Positions 1 through 7,000 of a DNA stretch of 10,505 nucleotides are shown in pieces; position 1 is the stretch's first letter; every line of letters starts with the position of its first letter. The position numbers were made by a program, and so were the translations under genes. The DNA is from Burkholderiaceae bacterium (GTDB taxonomy: Bacteria > Pseudomonadota > Gammaproteobacteria > Burkholderiales > Burkholderiaceae_C): assembly GCA_023262365.1 (NCBI GenBank), contig JALRBF010000365.1:1-10505 (forward strand), given 5' to 3'. Under the pieces are notes generated by a model. It searched no databases and was not told where the DNA came from. It saw only the letters and a list, made by a program, of their open reading frames with translations.

Positions 1-448
1 GCTGCGCCTGCTCCAACCACACCGCCAAGTCGTCGCTGGCGCCGTCGTAACCCGGCAGCACCGGCACGCCAGCTTGGGCCATCAGCGCCTTGGCTTGGGC
101 CTTGAGCCCCATGGCCTCGATCGCCTCGGGTGATGGTCCAACAAACACCACCCCCTGCGCATGACAGGCCCGGGCCAACGCGGCGTTTTCGCTTAAAAAG
201 CCATAGCCGGGGTGCAGCATGGTGGCGCCGCTGGCGCGGGCCACGGCCATGATTTGCTCAAGGTCAAGGTAACTGGCCGCGGCTGGGCTAGGCCCAATCG
301 GCCAGGCCTGGTCGCACGCGTGCACGTGCACGGCGTTGACGTCGGCGGCGCTGTACACGGCCACCGTGCGCCACCCCATGCGCCGCGCGGTGCTGGCAAT
401 GCGACAGGCAATCTCGCCGCGGTTGGCAATCAACAGCGTGTGGCTCAT
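1..448 (-). CDS. liuD: Biotin carboxylase (alpha) subunit of 3-methylcrotonyl-CoA carboxylase, N-terminal part only
   Basis: This is the 5' end of a gene that runs off the left edge; 149 codons are visible. The protein would carry out ATP-dependent carboxylation of biotin with bicarbonate, the first half-reaction of an acyl-CoA carboxylase. Seen directly: the biotin carboxylase N-domain opening LLIANRGEIACRI (residues 5-17), the HPGYGFLSENA motif (79-89), and MGLKAQAKALM-AGVPVLPGY (113-134), where Lys116 aligns with the ATP-binding Lys116 of E. coli AccC. The ATP-grasp core and the biotinyl domain lie outside the window. The ATG overlaps the TGA of the upstream hydratase gene (ATGA), and a GGGTGA Shine-Dalgarno sequence lies 6-7 nt before it. 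Motifs alone cannot separate methylcrotonyl-, geranyl-, propionyl- and acetyl-CoA carboxylases. The methylcrotonyl assignment comes from the two genes just upstream (carboxyltransferase and LiuC-type hydratase), the liuB-liuC-liuD order of the leucine pathway. Confidence 0.9.
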   Translation of the reverse strand, partial: MSHTLLIANRGEIACRIASTARRMGWRTVAVYSAADVNAVHVHACDQAWPIGPSPAAASYLDLEQIMAVARASGATMLHPGYGFLSENAALARACHAQGVVFVGPSPEAIEAMGLKAQAKALMAQAGVPVLPGYDGASDDLAVWLEQAQ

Positions 449-1254
449 GCGGCGTCACCCGGCAACAGCCAGTTGGGTCTGCGCTTTTGTAAAAAAGCTT
501 GTACCCCTTCTTGGCCTTCTTCGCTGGCACGAATCTCGGCAATGCGTCGCACCGTCTCGGCACGCAGCCCCTCGCCGATGGGTTGCCCAGCCACCGCGCG
601 CACCAAGTCTTTGCATTGGCGCATGGCCTGCGGGCCATTGGCAAGCAAGGTCTGGACCAGCGAGTCCACCGCCTCGTCAAGCTGTGGCGCTGGACACAAC
701 TCGTGCACCAAGCCCATGGCGTGCGCCTGCGGAGCACCAAAGCGCTCGGCGCTGACCATGTAGCGCCGCGCCGCCGACACCCCCATGGCCCGAATCACGT
801 ACGGGCTGATGGTCGCTGGGCACAGCCCCAACTTGGCCTCGGACAAACAAAACTGCACCGATTGCGCCGCTACCACCATGTCGCATACCGCCACCAGGCC
901 CGTACCGCCGGCGTACACGTCGCCGTGCACCCGCGCCACCATGGGCACGGGCAGGGTGTCCATCACGTGCAGCATGTGCGCCAACGCCGCGGCGTCGGTA
1001 AGGTTGTCTTGGTACGAATACCCCGCCATGCGGCGCATCCAGTTTAGGTCTGCCCCGGCGCAAAAAGCCGCGCCATGCCCAGCCAAAACCACCACCCGCA
1101 GCGCCGGCTCTTGGGCCAGCGCGCCAAACACATGGGTGAGCTCGGCAATCATGGCGTCGTTAAAGGCGTTGCGCACCTCGGGCCGATTCAGCCACACCTG
1201 CGCCACCTCAGGGCGGGGCCGATGCAGCTGCAAATGCTTTAGGGATTGGATCAT
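445..1254 (-). CDS. liuC: Methylglutaconyl-CoA hydratase, crotonase family (LiuC type)
   Basis: A 269-residue enoyl-CoA hydratase-fold protein, of usual length for the family. The likely reaction is hydration of 3-methylglutaconyl-CoA to HMG-CoA, the step after methylcrotonyl-CoA carboxylation in leucine breakdown. Seen in the sequence: the oxyanion-hole segment FCAGADLNWM (64-73), the second oxyanion segment HGDVYAGGTGLVAVCD (110-125), and LSEAKLGLCPATISPYVIRAMG (137-158). Glu139 sits at the position of the conserved catalytic Glu164 of crotonase. The other classical glutamate (Glu144 of crotonase) is replaced in the GTGL segment, as I recall is usual for the LiuC subgroup. The ATISPYV signature and the position between the two carboxylase subunit genes support LiuC over a generic fatty-acid hydratase. 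It begins 5 bp after the carboxyltransferase stop codon with only a weak Shine-Dalgarno sequence, which suggests translational coupling. Its stop overlaps the next start by 4 bp. Confidence 0.88.
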   Translation of the reverse strand: MIQSLKHLQLHRPRPEVAQVWLNRPEVRNAFNDAMIAELTHVFGALAQEPALRVVVLAGHGAAFCAGADLNWMRRMAGYSYQDNLTDAAALAHMLHVMDTLPVPMVARVHGDVYAGGTGLVAVCDMVVAAQSVQFCLSEAKLGLCPATISPYVIRAMGVSAARRYMVSAERFGAPQAHAMGLVHELCPAPQLDEAVDSLVQTLLANGPQAMRQCKDLVRAVAGQPIGEGLRAETVRRIAEIRASEEGQEGVQAFLQKRRPNWLLPGDAA

Positions 1255-1259
1255 GGGCG

Positions 1260-2870
1260 TTACATCCGAAAAACACCAAAGCGTGTCTCAGGCACGGGCT
1301 GCTGCAGCGACATCGCCAAGGCCAAGGCCAACACCCGACGCGTGTCGGCCGGGTCAATCACGCCATCATCCCACAGCCGCGCACTGGCAAAGTACGGGTG
1401 CGACTGATGCGCAAACTGCTCAAGAATTGGCTGCTTAATCGCCGCCTCATCGTCGGCGCTGAGCGCCTGCCCCTTGGCGGCCAGCGCGTCGCGGCGCACG
1501 GTGGCCAACACCGAGGCGGCTTGCTCGCCGCCCATCACGCCAATGCGGGCGTTGGGCCACATCCACATCATGCGCGGTGCATAAGCCCGCCCACACATGC
1601 CGTAGTTGCCCGCGCCGTAACTGCCGCCAATGATGACCGTAAACTTGGGCACCTGCGCCGTGGCCACCGCAGTCACCATCTTGGCGCCATGGCGGGCAAT
1701 GCCTTCGTTTTCCACTTTTTGCCCCACCATGAAGCCGGTGATGTTTTGCAAAAACACCAGCGGAATGCGTCGCTGACAGCACAGCTCAATAAAGTGCGCG
1801 CCCTTTTGCGCGCTTTCAGAAAACAAAATGCCGTTGTTGGCCACCACCCCCACCGGCATGCCCTCAATGCGGGCAAAGGCGCACACCAGCGTGCTACCAA
1901 AACGCGGTTTGAATTCGTGCCAGTCGCTGTCGTCGAGCACCCGCGCCATGACCTCGCGCACGTCATAGCTTTTGCGCGGGTCGGTGGGAATCACGCCGTA
2001 CAACTCCTTGGGGTCGTACCTCGGCGGCCTTGCTGGGGTAGCCGCGCCTTGGGCGTGTGCCGCTTGCGGGGGCAACGTGTCCATGATGCGGCGCGCCAAT
2101 TGCAAGGCGTGGTGGTCGTCTTGCGCCAAATGGTCGGCCACCCCCGACAAGCGCGTGTGCACGTCGCCACCGCCCAAATCTTCGGCACTTACCTCTTCGC
2201 CTGTGGCGGCCTTCACCAAAGGCGGGCCACCCAAAAAGATGGTGCCTTGGTTTTTGACAATGATGGTCTCATCACTCATGGCCGGCATGTACGCCCCGCC
2301 CGCCGTGCAACTGCCCATGACGACGGCGATTTGCGCCACGCCTTGCGCGCTCATGTTGGCTTGGTTAAAAAATATGCGCCCAAAGTGCTCGCGGTCGGGA
2401 AACACATCGTCCTGATTGGGCAAATTGGCTCCGCCTGAGTCAACCAAGTAAATGCAGGGCAAGCGGTTTTGCTGGGCGATTTCCTGCGCGCGCAAATGCT
2501 TCTTCACCGTCATCGGGTAGTAGGTGCCGCCTTTGACCGTCGCGTCGTTGCACACCACCACGCAGGTACGCCCCGCCACTTGCCCAATGCCAGCAATCAA
2601 GCCCGCGCAGGGCACCTCGTCTTGATACATGCCCCACGCGGCCAATGGGGCAATTTCCAAAAATGGCGTGCCCGGGTCAAGCAGCTGCATCACGCGCTGG
2701 CGTGGCAGCAACTTGCCGCGCGCCTCGTGGCGCGCACGCGAGGCCTCATTTCCGCCTTGTTGCACGCGCTGCAGCACCTGGTGCAAATCATCCACCAGCG
2801 CTTGCATGGCGCGCGCATGGGCGGCAAAGTCTTCGCTGTGCACCGCCAATTCAGAGTTCCACACCGCCAC
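1260..2870 (-). CDS. liuB: 3-Methylcrotonyl-CoA carboxylase carboxyltransferase (beta) subunit
   Basis: This is the carboxyltransferase half of a biotin-dependent acyl-CoA carboxylase, moving CO2 from carboxybiotin to 3-methylcrotonyl-CoA in the cytoplasm. It has 536 residues from the chosen start, matching the usual ~535. The N-terminal crotonase-like domain holds [12 protein letters not shown] (142-153) and the glycine pair of [16 protein letters not shown] (186-201). The C-terminal domain holds [16 protein letters not shown] (415-430) and [19 protein letters not shown] (437-455), both typical of methylcrotonyl/geranyl-CoA carboxylase beta subunits. An Ala/Pro-rich linker near residues 267-287 joins the two domains. 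Start choice: the reading frame could open at a GTG at 2879, but that G is itself part of an AAGGGG Shine-Dalgarno sequence (2879-2884). The GTG at 2870 lies 8 nt after that element, and the family's N-terminus fits it. Geranyl-CoA carboxylase (AtuC) is the main alternative; the neighbouring liuC-type hydratase gene and operon order favour LiuB. It follows trkH by 47 bp. Confidence 0.92.
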   Translation of the reverse strand: MAVWNSELAVHSEDFAAHARAMQALVDDLHQVLQRVQQGGNEASRARHEARGKLLPRQRVMQLLDPGTPFLEIAPLAAWGMYQDEVPCAGLIAGIGQVAGRTCVVVCNDATVKGGTYYPMTVKKHLRAQEIAQQNRLPCIYLVDSGGANLPNQDDVFPDREHFGRIFFNQANMSAQGVAQIAVVMGSCTAGGAYMPAMSDETIIVKNQGTIFLGGPPLVKAATGEEVSAEDLGGGDVHTRLSGVADHLAQDDHHALQLARRIMDTLPPQAAHAQGAATPARPPRYDPKELYGVIPTDPRKSYDVREVMARVLDDSDWHEFKPRFGSTLVCAFARIEGMPVGVVANNGILFSESAQKGAHFIELCCQRRIPLVFLQNITGFMVGQKVENEGIARHGAKMVTAVATAQVPKFTVIIGGSYGAGNYGMCGRAYAPRMMWMWPNARIGVMGGEQAASVLATVRRDALAAKGQALSADDEAAIKQPILEQFAHQSHPYFASARLWDDGVIDPADTRRVLALALAMSLQQPVPETRFGVFRM

Positions 2871-2878
2871 CGTTGCCA

Positions 2879-2884
2879 CCCCTT
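2879..2884 (-). promoter_or_regulatory. Shine-Dalgarno element that decides the carboxyltransferase start
   Basis: Minus-strand AAGGGG occurs just upstream of the carboxyltransferase gene. It overlaps the first possible GTG (2879-2877), which makes that codon an unlikely start, and sits 8 nt before the in-frame GTG at 2870-2868. There is no ATG in this N-terminal stretch. Confidence 0.55.
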
Positions 2885-2917
2885 ATGGTTGGGTTCAATC
2901 AAACACCTGGGCTGTCG

Positions 2918-4381
2918 CTACTTACGCCAAAACGCGCGCGTGAGCAACACCCAAACCGAGAGCAATTCCAAACGCCCCAGCATCATGGCAAAACTGCCTA
3001 ACCACGTCTGCGCGTCTGTGAGCACGCCGTAGTGGTTCACCGGACCCACTTGGCCCAGACCTGGGCCAATGTTGTTAAGCAGCGCGACCACGGCCGAGAA
3101 GGCCGTGACCATGTCCAGGCCCGACCAAAGCATCAGCAGCGACAAACCCAGCATGCTCGCGCCATAAATCAGCATAAATGCCAGCACCGCCACCAACACG
3201 CCATTGGCAATCGGCGTTTGGCCTAACTTGACCGGGTTGATCACCCGCGGGTGCACCGTACGCACCAGCTCGCGCCCAGCCTGCTTGGCCAGCAAAATCA
3301 TGCGCACCATCTTGACACCACCCCCGGTGGATCCAGCGCACGAGACAAAGCACCCCAGCATAATCAACAACACCGGCGCAAACGCCGGCCAAGCGGCGTA
3401 GTTGACCGAAGCGTACCCCGTGGTGGTGGCCAGCGAGACCACCTGAAACATCACGTGCCGCAACGCCTCCAGCCCATCGGTTTCGACCCGGTCCAGTAAA
3501 AGCAGCAAGGTCAGCAACGCCACGCTGCCCAGCAACACCAGCACATACCAGCGCACCTCCACATCCGCGGCCAAACTGCGCAGCGAACGCGTGCGCCACA
3601 TCACAAAGTAGCGCGCAAAACTCACCCCAGCCAGCAGCATAAACGTCACCGCCACCGCCTCCACGCGCCACGAATCCCAATACGCAAAGCTCGCGTCGTG
3701 CGACGAAAAGCCCCCCAGACTCACGGTGGTGCTCATGTGCATGAAGGCATCAGCCCAACTCATGCCCGCCCAGCGATACGCCAACAGGCATGCCACCGAC
3801 AACAGCACGTAAACCCCCCACAAGCCGCGTGCCGTCTCGGCAATACGCGGCGTGAGTTTGGCGTCTTTCATGGGGCCCGGCGTCTCGGCGCGGTACAACT
3901 GCACCCCACCCAAGCCAAGCAGCGGCAAGATAGCCACCACCAGCAGCATGATGCCCAGCCCACCGAACAGCTGCAAAAAGCAGCGCCAAATATTCACCGA
4001 CAACGGCAAATCATCCAGCCCGGTAAGCACCGTGGCGCCCGTGGCGGTCAAGCCACTCATGGCCTCAAAGTAGGCATCGGTGTAGCTGATGCTGGGCACG
4101 CCCCACCACAGCGGCAAGGCGGCAAAGGCCGGCAGCACCGCCCACACGAGGTTAACCAACAAAAAGCCGTCGCGCGGCAACAACTCGCGTTTGCTGCGAC
4201 GCGTCATGGCCCACAGCACCAGCGCCACGGCGGCGGTGAGCAGCGCCCCGCCCGACCAGGCCAGCTCCAGCCGATGCGCGTCGGCCAACCAAGCCCAGGC
4301 AAACGGCACCCAAAAGGTGAACGAAAAAACCAGCAGCACCCGAGCCAGGGCGCCAAGAACTGGGGCAAAAGCATGGAGCAT
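2918..4381 (-). CDS. trkH: Trk potassium uptake system, membrane subunit TrkH
   Basis: The K+-conducting inner-membrane subunit of the Trk system, 487 residues and close to the usual ~485. The chain is hydrophobic throughout, with about ten transmembrane helices and four short pore-loop regions. Pore-loop segments seen: SGLTATGATV (109-118), STTVSLGGFSS (217-227), LATTTGYAS (317-325) and LNNIGPGLG (435-443). Each carries the glycine that lines the selectivity filter of the SKT (TrkH/KtrB) family. The intramembrane-loop motif AGSTGGGVKMVR (349-360) is also present. It starts 8 bp after the trkA stop codon with a weak AGG Shine-Dalgarno sequence, so translation is probably coupled to trkA, which encodes its gating partner. 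Its placement inside an acyl-CoA degradation cluster is unexpected. Nothing in the sequence suggests decay: all pore loops are intact. Confidence 0.95.
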   Translation of the reverse strand: MLHAFAPVLGALARVLLVFSFTFWVPFAWAWLADAHRLELAWSGGALLTAAVALVLWAMTRRSKRELLPRDGFLLVNLVWAVLPAFAALPLWWGVPSISYTDAYFEAMSGLTATGATVLTGLDDLPLSVNIWRCFLQLFGGLGIMLLVVAILPLLGLGGVQLYRAETPGPMKDAKLTPRIAETARGLWGVYVLLSVACLLAYRWAGMSWADAFMHMSTTVSLGGFSSHDASFAYWDSWRVEAVAVTFMLLAGVSFARYFVMWRTRSLRSLAADVEVRWYVLVLLGSVALLTLLLLLDRVETDGLEALRHVMFQVVSLATTTGYASVNYAAWPAFAPVLLIMLGCFVSCAGSTGGGVKMVRMILLAKQAGRELVRTVHPRVINPVKLGQTPIANGVLVAVLAFMLIYGASMLGLSLLMLWSGLDMVTAFSAVVALLNNIGPGLGQVGPVNHYGVLTDAQTWLGSFAMMLGRLELLSVWVLLTRAFWRK

Positions 4382-4389
4382 GGCTGGGC

Positions 4390-5778
4390 CTAAAAGAAAA
4401 ACGCGCTCACTTGAAAAAACTTCTCCACTTCGCGCACCAGTCGCTTGCTGGGCACAAACATCACCACGTGATCGTCGGTTTGAACCAATACGTCGTGGTG
4501 CGGCATCAGCACCTGCGCCTCGCGCCCCTGGCCGCGAATCACCGCGCCCACCCGGACGCCGCGCGGCAACTTCAACTCGGCAATGCGTCGCCCCACCAGG
4601 CGCGAGGTTTTGGCGTCGCCACGCGCCACTCCCTCAATCACCTCGGCGGCGCCGCGGCGCAAGCTGTGCACGGCCACCACGTCACCGCGCCGTACGTGGG
4701 TGAGCAGCTCGCCAATCACGGTTTGCGAGGGCGACAACGCAATGTCAATCGTGCTGCCCTCCATCATCTCGGCGTAGGCTTGGCGGTTGATCAACGCCAT
4801 GACCCGCTGCGCCCCCATGCGCTTGGCCAGCATGGCCGCCATGATGTTGTCTTCGTCGTCGTTGGTCAACGCCAAAAACAAGTCCATCTCGCCAACGTTC
4901 TCGTCGCCCAACAAGTCCTCGTCGGCGGCGTCACCAGCCAGCACCAGCACGTTATCGGGCAGCTGCGAGGCCAGGTACTCGCAGCGCCTTTTGTCTTGTT
5001 CGAGTATCTTGACCTCAAAGCCATCGGCCAGGCTGCGCGCCAAGCGCAGCCCCACGCGGCCACCGCCGGCAATCATCACGCGCTGCACCACGCGGTCTCG
5101 CTTGTGCAGCGCCACCAGCACCTGGCGTATCTTTTCGTGCTCGGCCAGCACAAACACCTCATCGCCTTGCAAAATCCGCGTGTCGGCCCGGCCTTCAATC
5201 TCCACGCCTTGGCGGTAAATGCCCACCACCCGCATGTCCACGTTGGGCATGCGCTCACGAAACTCTTTTAATGTGCACCCCGCCAACGCGCTGCCGCTCA
5301 TGACGCGCACCGCCACCAAATTGGCCCGCCCCTGCGAAAAACTCAGCACCTGCAACGCCTCGGGGTAGTGAATCAGCTCCTGAATGTGGCGCATCACCGA
5401 CTCTTCGGGGCAAATCACATGGTCCACCGCAAACCCCTCGCGGTCATGGACGCGCGGGTCTTGCAAAAAGTCTGGCGAGCGCAACCGCGCAATGGCCGTA
5501 GGAATATTAAAAAACTGATGCGCCAACTTGCACGCCACCAAGTTGGTTTCATCCAGCGCCGCGCAGGCAATCAGCATGTCGGCGTCGCTGGCACCGGCTT
5601 GCTCCAACACCGAGGGCTGTACGCCGTTGCCGGTGACGCCGCGCAAGTCCAGCTTGTCTTGCAACACCGCCAAACGCCCAGGGTCGGTGTCGATCACGGT
5701 GATGTCGTTTTGCTCCGAGACCAAACTCTCGGCTACGCTCTCGCCCACCCGGCCTGCGCCCAGGATCAAAATTTTCAT
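4390..5778 (-). CDS. trkA: Trk potassium uptake system, regulatory NAD-binding subunit TrkA
   Basis: The cytoplasmic peripheral subunit that binds NAD(H)/nucleotides and gates TrkH. Its 462 residues fit the double-RCK form (E. coli TrkA is 458). Seen directly: two Rossmann folds, the first with MKILILGAGRVGESVAESL (1-19; GxGxxG at 7-12) ending its second beta strand in the acidic ITVIDTD (26-32), the second with VMIAGGGRVGLRLARSL (234-250) and the acidic KILEQD (257-262). Each is followed by a TrkA_C-type domain (about 150-225 and 370-450). The start is well supported: AAGGA lies 5 nt before the ATG. It follows the thiolase stop by 37 bp, the first non-overlapping junction of the cluster. That gap shows no convincing promoter or terminator, so readthrough from the upstream genes is likely. 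In many betaproteobacteria trkA sits near rsmB/ntrYX; that context is absent here. Confidence 0.95.
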   Translation of the reverse strand: MKILILGAGRVGESVAESLVSEQNDITVIDTDPGRLAVLQDKLDLRGVTGNGVQPSVLEQAGASDADMLIACAALDETNLVACKLAHQFFNIPTAIARLRSPDFLQDPRVHDREGFAVDHVICPEESVMRHIQELIHYPEALQVLSFSQGRANLVAVRVMSGSALAGCTLKEFRERMPNVDMRVVGIYRQGVEIEGRADTRILQGDEVFVLAEHEKIRQVLVALHKRDRVVQRVMIAGGGRVGLRLARSLADGFEVKILEQDKRRCEYLASQLPDNVLVLAGDAADEDLLGDENVGEMDLFLALTNDDEDNIMAAMLAKRMGAQRVMALINRQAYAEMMEGSTIDIALSPSQTVIGELLTHVRRGDVVAVHSLRRGAAEVIEGVARGDAKTSRLVGRRIAELKLPRGVRVGAVIRGQGREAQVLMPHHDVLVQTDDHVVMFVPSKRLVREVEKFFQVSAFFF

Positions 5779-5815
5779 CGCCGTCCTTTACACGCTACCG
5801 CGCACACGTGTCGCG

Positions 5816-7000
5816 TCACACCCGCTCCAGCGCCATGGCTGTGGCCTCGCCGCCGCCGATGCACAGCGTGGCCACGCCACGCTTGAGCCCGTGGCGGCGC
5901 AGCGCGTACAGCAGCGTCACCATGATGCGTGCCCCGCTGGCGCCAATTGGGTGGCCCAGCGCACACGCGCCCCCGTGCACATTCACGCGGTCGTGCGGCA
6001 AGTCCAGCTCGTGCATGGCCGCCATGGGCACCACGGCAAAGGCCTCGTTGATTTCGTACAAATCCACCGCTGACGCCTGCCAGCCGGTGGCAGCAAACAG
6101 CTTGCGCAACGCGTCCACCGGCGCGGTGGTGAACCAATTGGGAGCCTGCGCATGGGTGCTGTGCCCCACCACGCGCGCCAGCGGCTCACAGCCATGCTGC
6201 TTGAGTGCACGCTCGGTCATGAGCACCAAGGCCGCTGCGCCATCGTTAATCGACGAGCTGCTGGCCGCGGTGATGGTGCCACCATCGGGCTTGAACGCCG
6301 GGCGTAGCTGGGGAATCTTGTCGAGCTTGATTTTGCCCGGGCCCTCGTCGGTATCTACGATGCGCGTTTGGCCTTTGATGGTGAGCTCAACCGGCGCGAT
6401 CTCATCGGCAAAGGCCCCTTGCGCAATGGCCTGCTGGGCGCGCCGCACCGACTCCATGGCAAACGCGTCCTGTTGCTCGCGGGTTAGCCTGTACTTGGCC
6501 GCGCAGTCCTCACCAAACGTGCCCATCGAGCGCCCGGGTTCGTAGGCGTCTTCCAAGCCGTCGAGCATCATGTGGTCCAGCACCGTACCGTGCCCCATGC
6601 GGTAACCGCCACGCGCTTTGGGCAACAAATACGGCGCCTGCGTCATGCTCTCCATGCCTCCGGCCACCATCACCTGCGCGCTGCCGGCGGCCAGCATGTC
6701 GTGTGCCAGCATCGCCGCCTTCATCCCCGAGCCGCACATTTTTGACAAAGTCACCGCGCCCGTGGCCATGGGCAGGCCCGCTTTTAGGGCCGCCTGCCGG
6801 GCTGGCGCTTGCCCCTGCCCTGCCATCAAGCAATTGCCCATCAGCACCTCGTCCACCACCTGTGGCGCCACCCCTGCGCGCGCCAGCGCCGCGCCAATGG
6901 CCACGCCCCCCAAGTCATGGGCTGCCAAACTGGCAAAGTCGCCCTGAAACGCCCCCATGGGCGTGCGCGCCGCTGCGGCGATCCAAATTGTCTCGTTCAT
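5816..7000 (-). CDS. Acetyl-CoA acetyltransferase (biosynthetic-type thiolase)
   Basis: A 394-residue thiolase joining two acetyl-CoA to acetoacetyl-CoA, or the reverse. Family catalytic residues are all present: Cys89 in LSKMCGSGMKA (nucleophile), Asn318 in NEAFAV, His350 in GGACALGHPIGASGAR, and Cys380 in CIGGGEATAMAL. These align with Cys89, Asn316, His348 and Cys378 of the Zoogloea enzyme. The length and the GHPIGASGAR segment fit the acetoacetyl-CoA thiolase group (AtoB/PhaA-like) better than the FadA type, but chain-length preference cannot be read with certainty, so no symbol is given. Its ATG overlaps the aceK stop (ATGA), and a strong GAGGTGA Shine-Dalgarno sequence lies a few nt before it. 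In this cluster it would handle acetoacetyl-CoA arising, after activation, from the acetoacetate that HMG-CoA cleavage releases. Confidence 0.92.
   Translation of the reverse strand: MNETIWIAAAARTPMGAFQGDFASLAAHDLGGVAIGAALARAGVAPQVVDEVLMGNCLMAGQGQAPARQAALKAGLPMATGAVTLSKMCGSGMKAAMLAHDMLAAGSAQVMVAGGMESMTQAPYLLPKARGGYRMGHGTVLDHMMLDGLEDAYEPGRSMGTFGEDCAAKYRLTREQQDAFAMESVRRAQQAIAQGAFADEIAPVELTIKGQTRIVDTDEGPGKIKLDKIPQLRPAFKPDGGTITAASSSSINDGAAALVLMTERALKQHGCEPLARVVGHSTHAQAPNWFTTAPVDALRKLFAATGWQASAVDLYEINEAFAVVPMAAMHELDLPHDRVNVHGGACALGHPIGASGARIMVTLLYALRRHGLKRGVATLCIGGGEATAMALERV

Noticed and set aside
535..550. 16-bp exact repeat CTCGGCAATGCGTCGC, also at 4576-4591
   Set aside because: Both copies encode an Arg-Arg-Ile-Ala-Glu stretch in unrelated genes (hydratase and TrkA) in the same frame sense; a coding coincidence, not a mobile or regulatory repeat.
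554..1254. Non-standard VYAGGTG segment and missing Glu144-type residue in the hydratase, considered as a defective active site
   Set aside because: As I recall the LiuC/methylglutaconyl-CoA hydratase subgroup, this segment commonly reads this way, and the Glu139 position and ATISPYV signature are intact.
1398..2438. 346-codon open frame on the plus strand
   Set aside because: It lies wholly antisense to the well-supported carboxyltransferase gene, its product is His/Arg/Ala-rich with no recognisable domain, and such shadow frames are expected at this GC content.
2920..2955. TTGCTC - 17 nt - TAAGTA on the minus strand as a promoter for the carboxyltransferase gene
   Set aside because: Only five of twelve consensus positions match, and it lies mostly inside the trkH coding end; too weak to report.
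3698..4393. 231-codon open frame on the plus strand
   Set aside because: Antisense to trkH; the Gln/His-rich composition is the mirror of hydrophobic codons on the other strand.
4411..5271. 286-codon open frame on the plus strand
   Set aside because: Antisense to trkA; low-complexity His/Gln/Ala-rich product with no motif.
5799..5815. Palindrome ACACGTGT with CGCG flanks in the thiolase-trkA gap, considered as terminator or operator
   Set aside because: There is no loop between the arms and no T-run follows it on the minus strand, so it is not a terminator. It does not resemble the palindrome at 9936-9957.
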